Below are positions 59,737-64,000 of a DNA stretch of 64,000 nt, one piece after another (position 1 is the first letter of the stretch; the number at the start of each line of letters is the position of its first letter). Location of the stretch: contig JBFLYD010000065.1 of assembly GCA_040756905.1 (NCBI GenBank), positions 19,608 to 83,607 on the forward strand, given 5' to 3'. Source of the DNA: Acidobacteriota bacterium (GTDB lineage Bacteria; Acidobacteriota; Aminicenantia; JBFLYD01). Made by a program: the position numbers and the translations under genes. Under the pieces are notes generated by a model, which worked only from the letters and a program-made list of their open reading frames with translations, ran no database searches and was not told where the DNA came from.

Positions 59737-60651
59737 CTATTGGGATATGGCTTTTAAATAAATTTCTTCAAGGTCCATACTCAAAGGCCTGACTTCTAAC
59801 AGCCCCATTTCTTTTATAACCACCTCTCTTATGATTCTATCTTTTAAATTCTTTCCTTTTTCCCATTCAACCCTGAATCCTCCGTCAGATTTTTCAACTT
59901 TTTTTACACCATCGAAATTTTCAAAAAATTTTTTCTCTTCAGCTCCTTCCTTTCTTATCTTAATGAAAATCCCCTCTCTATCAGAAAAAGAACTGGTCAA
60001 TTCATTTAATTCTCCCTGGGCAACCAGTTTTCCCTCGTTTATGATCACAACTCCATCGCAGATCTGAGTAACTTCTGCCAGTATATGAGTGGAGAGAATG
60101 ATAGTGTGATCTTCTTTGAATGATTTAATCAGTTCTCTAATCTCTATAATCTGAGCAGGATCCAGCCCAAGGGTAGGTTCATCCAGAATAAGAACTTCTG
60201 GGGAATGAATTAAAGATTGAGCGATTGCCACTCTCTGTTTATATCCTTTTGATAAATTTCTAATAAGCCTTCCTCTTACTTCATCAAGCCCTGTTTTTGA
60301 AATTGAGTAATCAACCCTTTCTTTTAAATTTTTACTCTTTACCCCTTTTATCTTCCCCACAAAATTTAAATAACCATCAACTGTCATGTCAAAATACAGA
60401 GGAGGATTCTCCGGCAAATATCCCACAATGCTTTTAAGTTTTCTGGCATCCTTTATTGGGTCAAGATTTGCTACTGAAGCTTTTCCTTCTGAAGGAGGGA
60501 GATATCCTGTTAAGATTCTCATTGTAGTGGTTTTTCCGGCACCATTTGGTCCTAAAAATCCCCATATTTTTCCTTTTGAAACTTTAAAACTTAAATTTCT
60601 TACAGCATATTTTTCTCCAAATTTTTTGGATAAATTTTCAACATTAATCAT
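59737..60651 (-). CDS. ABC transporter ATP-binding protein, GldA-like
   Basis: 304 residues. Walker A GPNGAGKTTT (about 34-43), a Q-loop-like VGYLPENPPLYFDMTV, signature LSKGYKQRVAIAQSL and Walker B VLILDEPTLGLDP. The long C-terminal extension (about 220-304) is typical of GldA/CcmA types. It is the first gene of a four-gene unit (ATPase, permease, GldG-like, DUF4340). Confidence 0.92.
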   Translation of the reverse strand: MINVENLSKKFGEKYAVRNLSFKVSKGKIWGFLGPNGAGKTTTMRILTGYLPPSEGKASVANLDPIKDARKLKSIVGYLPENPPLYFDMTVDGYLNFVGKIKGVKSKNLKERVDYSISKTGLDEVRGRLIRNLSKGYKQRVAIAQSLIHSPEVLILDEPTLGLDPAQIIEIRELIKSFKEDHTIILSTHILAEVTQICDGVVIINEGKLVAQGELNELTSSFSDREGIFIKIRKEGAEEKKFFENFDGVKKVEKSDGGFRVEWEKGKNLKDRIIREVVIKEMGLLEVRPLSMDLEEIYLKAISQ

Positions 60652-60675
60652 ATAAACCTCCTTTCTAAAATAAAA

Positions 60676-62610
60676 TCACATTTTTTCAGGAACTGGAATT
60701 CCAAGTATTTCAAAGGCATCTTTGAATTTTTCTCTAATGTATAAAAGAATTAAGATTCTTATTTTTCTTATTTCTGGGTCTTTCTCATGAATAATTGAAT
60801 ATTTATGGTAATAATTATTGAATTTCTGGGCAAGGTTGAATATATACTTGCAGAAAAACGAAAACTCTAAACTCTCCACTGAATAATTCAAAGCTTCTAA
60901 AAAATATGAACCCTCCAATATTATTTGCCAGAGAATTTCTTTTTCATCATTGTTCAGAATACTCAAATTTATTTTATCTTTATAAAATGAGTTTATTTCT
61001 TCCTCGCCGATTCCAGCTTCTTTCAATTTATTCAAAATTGACTGAATCCTGACAAATGAATATTGAAGATATGGCCCTGTTTCTCCCTCAAAATTTAACG
61101 CCTCATCAAAATCAAACACCAATACGGAATTTCTCCCAAACTTAAGCATAAAATACCTGAGCCCTGCTTGAGCAATTTCTTTTGCTATTTTTTTTCTCTT
61201 ACCTGGATCCAAATCCGAATTTCTCTTATCTATTTCCTCCATAGCCTTTTCTTCTAACTTATCAAGCAAATCATCAGCTTTCATTCCAATGCCCTTTCTT
61301 CCTGAGACTTCGACAAATCCTTTCTTCTGTTCTGATACAGAAAAACCCAATTCCTTTGCAGCTTTTCTTGAAAGAACAACCATTTCGTAGGAAAAATGGA
61401 TAGATTTATCAGCTTCTTTTTCAAATCCAAGAGCTCTAAGACTCTGCACCAATACTTTTTGCAGGTCAGCCTGCCTCACATCTATAACATTGTAAACTTT
61501 CGATGCTTTCCCAAAAGAAGGGCAAAAATTCCCTGCTTGTTTTTCTGATGTGATCCAGGTCTGTATGTGATTCTCAGATGGAGAATCAAATTTGCTGTAA
61601 TTAAAATCTTCTCCGAGTAACCCAAATTTCCATAACTGGTAGGCTATATCTTTCCCAACATAAGTTACAGTTCCACTTGACCTTACTATTACTTTCTCCT
61701 TCTCATCCCATCCCTCATAATAAATCACCCAGCAACCTTTGTTTTTCCCCTTTTCAGAAAGATAAATAACACCTTTCTCTTTCATGAGTTGAAAAGCCTT
61801 TTCCCAGAACTTTCTCTTCAGTACCTGACTCTCAAACGGAAGTAAATCATAGTGCACTCCTATTCTCGCCATTGTTTTTAAATGCTCTATCACAATCCTT
61901 CTTACAATCTCTTTCGAGAGTGACCACTCAGGGGCTGAAGCATTTTCTATTTTCTTATGGACATCCTCCCTTCTTTTGGAGAATTCCTGGGATGACTCTA
62001 ATACCGCGGAGACTTCCTGGTATAAATCCCAAAAATAATAATCGATTTTTCCTTCAATTTTATCAAGATCACCCAAATTTTTTTTCTTAATTTCCTGAAA
62101 CCCAAAAACCACATCTGCCACCTGGATTCCCGTGTCATCTATATAATTTTGAACCTCTACATTTTCTCCCATATATTTCAATGACTTTACGAGGGCATCA
62201 CCAAGACATGCATTTCTTAAATGGCCTATATGAGCTGCTTTATTAGGGTTTATATTCGTATGCTCCACAATTATTTTTTTCTCCCTTGGAATCTTTTCCA
62301 TTTTATCAGTTCCAAAAAGCTCTTCATTAAAAATTTCGTTTCTTTTAAGGAATAAATTTATGTATCCATTTTCCACTTTAACATCTTCCACATATTTCAA
62401 TCTTCCTTTTAAAATGGAAGAGATTTCATCCGCAATCTTTATTGGGCTTTTTTTCATTGATTTAGATAATTCAAAGGAAATTGTAAGAGCTAAATCTCCA
62501 TGTTCAGGACCTGGAGTAAAATCAAATTTTATGTTTTCTTCTTTTAGCTCGTAGTTTCCCTTCAATAGCTCATAAATGCTTTTTCTTAAAATCTTTTTCC
62601 ATTGAACCAT
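60676..62610 (-). CDS. argS: Arginyl-tRNA synthetase
   Basis: 644 residues. The N-terminal Add-1 domain, HIGH motif AAHIGHLRNACLGD (about 124-137), YIDDTGIQVADV and SGRKGIGMKADDLLDKLEEK in place of KMSKS. The DALR anticodon-binding domain is C-terminal (LAQKFNNYYHKYSII). It is 24 bp upstream of the ABC ATPase gene on the same strand. Confidence 0.95.
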   Translation of the reverse strand: MVQWKKILRKSIYELLKGNYELKEENIKFDFTPGPEHGDLALTISFELSKSMKKSPIKIADEISSILKGRLKYVEDVKVENGYINLFLKRNEIFNEELFGTDKMEKIPREKKIIVEHTNINPNKAAHIGHLRNACLGDALVKSLKYMGENVEVQNYIDDTGIQVADVVFGFQEIKKKNLGDLDKIEGKIDYYFWDLYQEVSAVLESSQEFSKRREDVHKKIENASAPEWSLSKEIVRRIVIEHLKTMARIGVHYDLLPFESQVLKRKFWEKAFQLMKEKGVIYLSEKGKNKGCWVIYYEGWDEKEKVIVRSSGTVTYVGKDIAYQLWKFGLLGEDFNYSKFDSPSENHIQTWITSEKQAGNFCPSFGKASKVYNVIDVRQADLQKVLVQSLRALGFEKEADKSIHFSYEMVVLSRKAAKELGFSVSEQKKGFVEVSGRKGIGMKADDLLDKLEEKAMEEIDKRNSDLDPGKRKKIAKEIAQAGLRYFMLKFGRNSVLVFDFDEALNFEGETGPYLQYSFVRIQSILNKLKEAGIGEEEINSFYKDKINLSILNNDEKEILWQIILEGSYFLEALNYSVESLEFSFFCKYIFNLAQKFNNYYHKYSIIHEKDPEIRKIRILILLYIREKFKDAFEILGIPVPEKM

Positions 62611-62712
62611 TTTAAGTTATAGATAAATAAATATTTAATTTCTATAAAGTAGATTCATCATAGTTAAAAATTATAACAGACCATTATTAAAAATTCAAAA
62701 ATCTGAATTGCC

Positions 62713-62823
62713 TCATGAGAAAGTCTCGTATGTTATACTTAGCATATCCTTCGGATTGTAGAGTGGACGCCCTGTGGGTTCAGACTCAGAATGCTTGAAT
62801 TGAAGCTCTTCAATATATGCCAT
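62713..62823 (-). pseudogene. Transposase N-terminal remnant (DUF772/IS1182-like)
   Basis: The 36-residue frame reads MAYIEELQFKHSESEPTGRP then LYNPKDMLSITYETFS. The TGRPxYxPKDxL block is the start of DUF772-type transposases. The frame ends before the catalytic domain, so this is a fragment. No inverted repeats for a full insertion sequence are seen around it. Confidence 0.6.
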
Positions 62824-62882
62824 CTTCCTCTTATCCTGAATTTTAAATAAAATTATATCAGCATGATGAGTTATTTCAAAGA

Positions 62883-62989
62883 GTTTTCACACAGCCTGAG
62901 GTTTTGGATTGGCGAAGTCGGCAGGCTCTTTCTTTTAAAAATGTGTAAATAAAGCCTGCCGACTTCCCGAAGGGTGAAAACGCCAATCT
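62883..62989. repeat. Nested palindrome (stem-loop)
   Basis: GTTTTCAC (62883) pairs with GTGAAAAC (62974); GATTGGCG (62907) pairs with CGCCAATC (62981); AGTCGGCAGGCT pairs with AGCCTGCCGACT (from 62953). The interleaved arms make a possible complex hairpin, MITE-like. It occurs once in this window. Confidence 0.55.
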
Positions 62990-63099
62990 GGTGTTATCTG
63001 TCATTGCGGGCATTTCTTTTAATGGTCTCTGTCCCTATTTTCTATTTTCCCATTTTTGAAGTACTTTGTGCATAGGCTGACGACTCCCCAGTATTAGGT

Positions 63100-63225
63100 T
63101 TACTGACTTTTTACTTTCCAAAACCTATACTTAATGTAATACCAGCCGCTAATCCATTCCCAGGTAGCAAATGTCCCTTTTGCAAGAGATCTTATTTTTT
63201 CCACTACCTTTTTATTTTCCCACAT
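63100..63225 (-). CDS. Possible small basic protein (41 residues)
   Basis: Frame from an ATG at 63225 encodes MWENKKVVEKIRSLAKGTFA, then TWEWISGWYYIKYRFWKVKS and Q. It is rich in Trp, Tyr, Lys. It lies 8 bp after the preceding small frame, with GAGGAT before its ATG. An alternative reading frame over the same DNA also stays open at its end, so this may be a decayed gene rather than a real small protein. Confidence 0.25.
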   Translation of the reverse strand: MWENKKVVEKIRSLAKGTFATWEWISGWYYIKYRFWKVKSQ

Positions 63226-63233
63226 ACTTTTCT

Positions 63234-63428
63234 TTAATCCTCAATCACTGCTTTCAAGCGAAGCGCTATTTTGGCTAACGGCTCCAGCATAAAAGAAGTC
63301 CCGCACTTTTTTATCATTTCAGTAACCATTATAAATGGCTCTTGAAATATTCTAACACTTATCCGTAATATTTCAATGCCTACCTTTAAAAGTGCTGGGT
63401 TTGGGTGGTGCCGTAAGGCACGAACCTT
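63234..63428 (-). CDS. Possible small protein fragment without a canonical start
   Basis: A 64-codon open frame containing HHPNPALLKVGIEILRISVR and MVTEMIKKCGTSFMLEPLAK, then IALRLKAVIED. The only ATG gives 31 residues (from 63329). It may be a degraded gene or the C-terminus of one. No family recognised. Confidence 0.22.
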   Translation of the reverse strand, partial: KVRALRHHPNPALLKVGIEILRISVRIFQEPFIMVTEMIKKCGTSFMLEPLAKIALRLKAVIED

Positions 63429-63471
63429 TTATACTGTATTAGGCAACCGTTTTGCTTTCTAAAATTCGTCA

Positions 63472-63578
63472 TCTGACGCAAAGTTTGAATAATCAGACGA
63501 GAATCTGACAAAAAATAATTGCTCTCTAATAAAAATAATATCTGACGTAAAATCTGGAAATTCTGACAAAAATCTGAC
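63472..63578. repeat. Cluster of five TCTGAC repeats
   Basis: TCTGAC occurs at 63472, 63504, 63541, 63562 and 63573, with an inverted near-copy TCAGACGA at 63493 and TCTGG at 63553. On the minus strand the form is often ACGTCAGAT or TTGTCAGAT. It lies between the truncated regulator and the small open frames and resembles an array of binding sites. Confidence 0.55.
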
Positions 63579-63585
63579 GGAAGTT

Positions 63586-63969
63586 TTATTTCTCTTTAAG
63601 GACATAATGGGTTGCCCGTCCAGTTCCCTTTTTTTCTATCAATCTTTCTTCAATTAGCCTTTTAAAGTCCCTGTTTGCTGTATCCCTGGTAATATTGAAA
63701 TACTTTGTACATTCTTCACTTGCTATCCTTCCATGCTCAAGAAGATATTTTAAAATACCTTTTTGCCGGTCATTAAGCACGGCGAGTTTAGATGGCGCAA
63801 TTGCATAAATTATGATTGCTTCTTTGGGATGAAGCTCCAGAATTTTTTCACCCGGGCCATGGAAAGTTACAGTAAAATAACCTAGCGTGACTTTATTAAG
63901 AAAACCTTGCAAATGTGTGGCTACACAATTTTTTTCCAGCAATATCAATATGTTAAAGACGGAAACCAA
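63586..63969 (-). CDS. C-terminal part of an AlbA_2/COG2865-type regulator
   Basis: 127 residues. The second half LNDRQKGILKYLLEHGRIAS and YFNITRDTANRDFKRLIEER is a DeoR-type winged helix. The preceding FTVTFHGPGEKILEL resembles the segment found between the ATP-binding-like AlbA_2 domain and the winged helix in such regulators. The AlbA_2 domain is absent and the first 30 residues do not fit, so this is probably a truncated gene. Confidence 0.55.
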   Translation of the reverse strand: MVSVFNILILLEKNCVATHLQGFLNKVTLGYFTVTFHGPGEKILELHPKEAIIIYAIAPSKLAVLNDRQKGILKYLLEHGRIASEECTKYFNITRDTANRDFKRLIEERLIEKKGTGRATHYVLKEK

Positions 63970-64000
63970 TCAATTTAAATGTATACACTGAAATTAATAT

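Larger units (their letters stand above)
62611..63585. other. Gene-poor region with remnants and repeats
   Basis: About 975 bp without an intact gene. It contains a transposase remnant (62713-62823), a nested palindrome (62883-62989), two short open frames on the minus strand (63100-63428) and a cluster of TCTGAC repeats (63472-63578). Base composition is less AT-rich than in neighbouring genes in places. It looks like decayed mobile or accessory DNA. Confidence 0.6.

Noticed and set aside
1..64000. tRNA and rRNA genes
   Set aside because: I read the intergenic spaces for cloverleaf and conserved rRNA stretches and saw none. A covariance-model search would be decisive.

Overview
The window is AT-rich, gene-dense bacterial chromosome. 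A complete Tol-Pal set (tolQ, tolR, a TonB/TolA-like gene, tolB, pal, cpoB), LptB and LptC/LptA-like genes, a BamD-like lipoprotein and predicted outer-membrane barrels show a Gram-negative (diderm) cell. Hdr/[NiFe]-hydrogenase and NuoEF-like genes point to an anaerobe using flavin-based electron bifurcation. The mix of this hydrogenase cluster, the rpoN-hpf-ptsN-hprK-rapZ-PTS block and secreted M4 and S8 peptidases would fit an Aminicenantes/Acidobacteriota-like lineage, but this is a guess; no rRNA or tRNA gene was found to anchor it.

Layout. 1-4.7 kb (minus): hemerythrin, a Crp/Fnr regulator, rdgB (5' end rewritten by a repeat), an MgtC-like membrane protein, a UbiA-family prenyltransferase and a methyltransferase. 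4.7-5.5 kb: repeat-filled spacer. 5.5-20.9 kb (plus): one long redox cluster: HdrC, HdrB, N-terminal half of HdrA, a regulatory block (DRTGG protein, RsbW-like ATPase, [FeFe]-hydrogenase-like sensor protein, DRTGG protein, PHP protein, second ATPase), NuoE-like, ferredoxin, a NuoF-GltD fusion, a NuoG-like/HdrA-C fusion, MvhD, [NiFe] small and large subunits, and a maturation protease. 21-30.5 kb (mostly minus): housekeeping genes (cvpA, purC, fabD, bamD, rpe and others). 31-42 kb (plus): recJ, lptC/A, lptB, rpoN, hpf and a PTS phosphorelay with no permease. 42-47.3 kb (minus): ssb and tol-pal. 47.4-52.1 kb: exported barrels and proteases. 52.5-62.6 kb: recN, miaB, a GldA/F/G-like ABC system, argS. 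62.6-64 kb: gene-poor, decayed DNA with a transposase remnant and a truncated regulator.

How the genes fit together. The Hdr/Nuo/Nfn/Mvh genes look like parts of one soluble complex joining H2, NAD(H), NADP(H), ferredoxin and a CCG-domain heterodisulfide-reductase-like site. It is unusual because HdrA is divided between two genes about 8 kb apart and the second half is fused to a NuoG-like front end. The embedded sensor block is probably its redox control. The rpoN-PTS block is probably purely regulatory.

The window also holds at least five families of small palindromic, MITE/REP-like repeats, which sit against gene ends and in places supply a start region or a stop codon.
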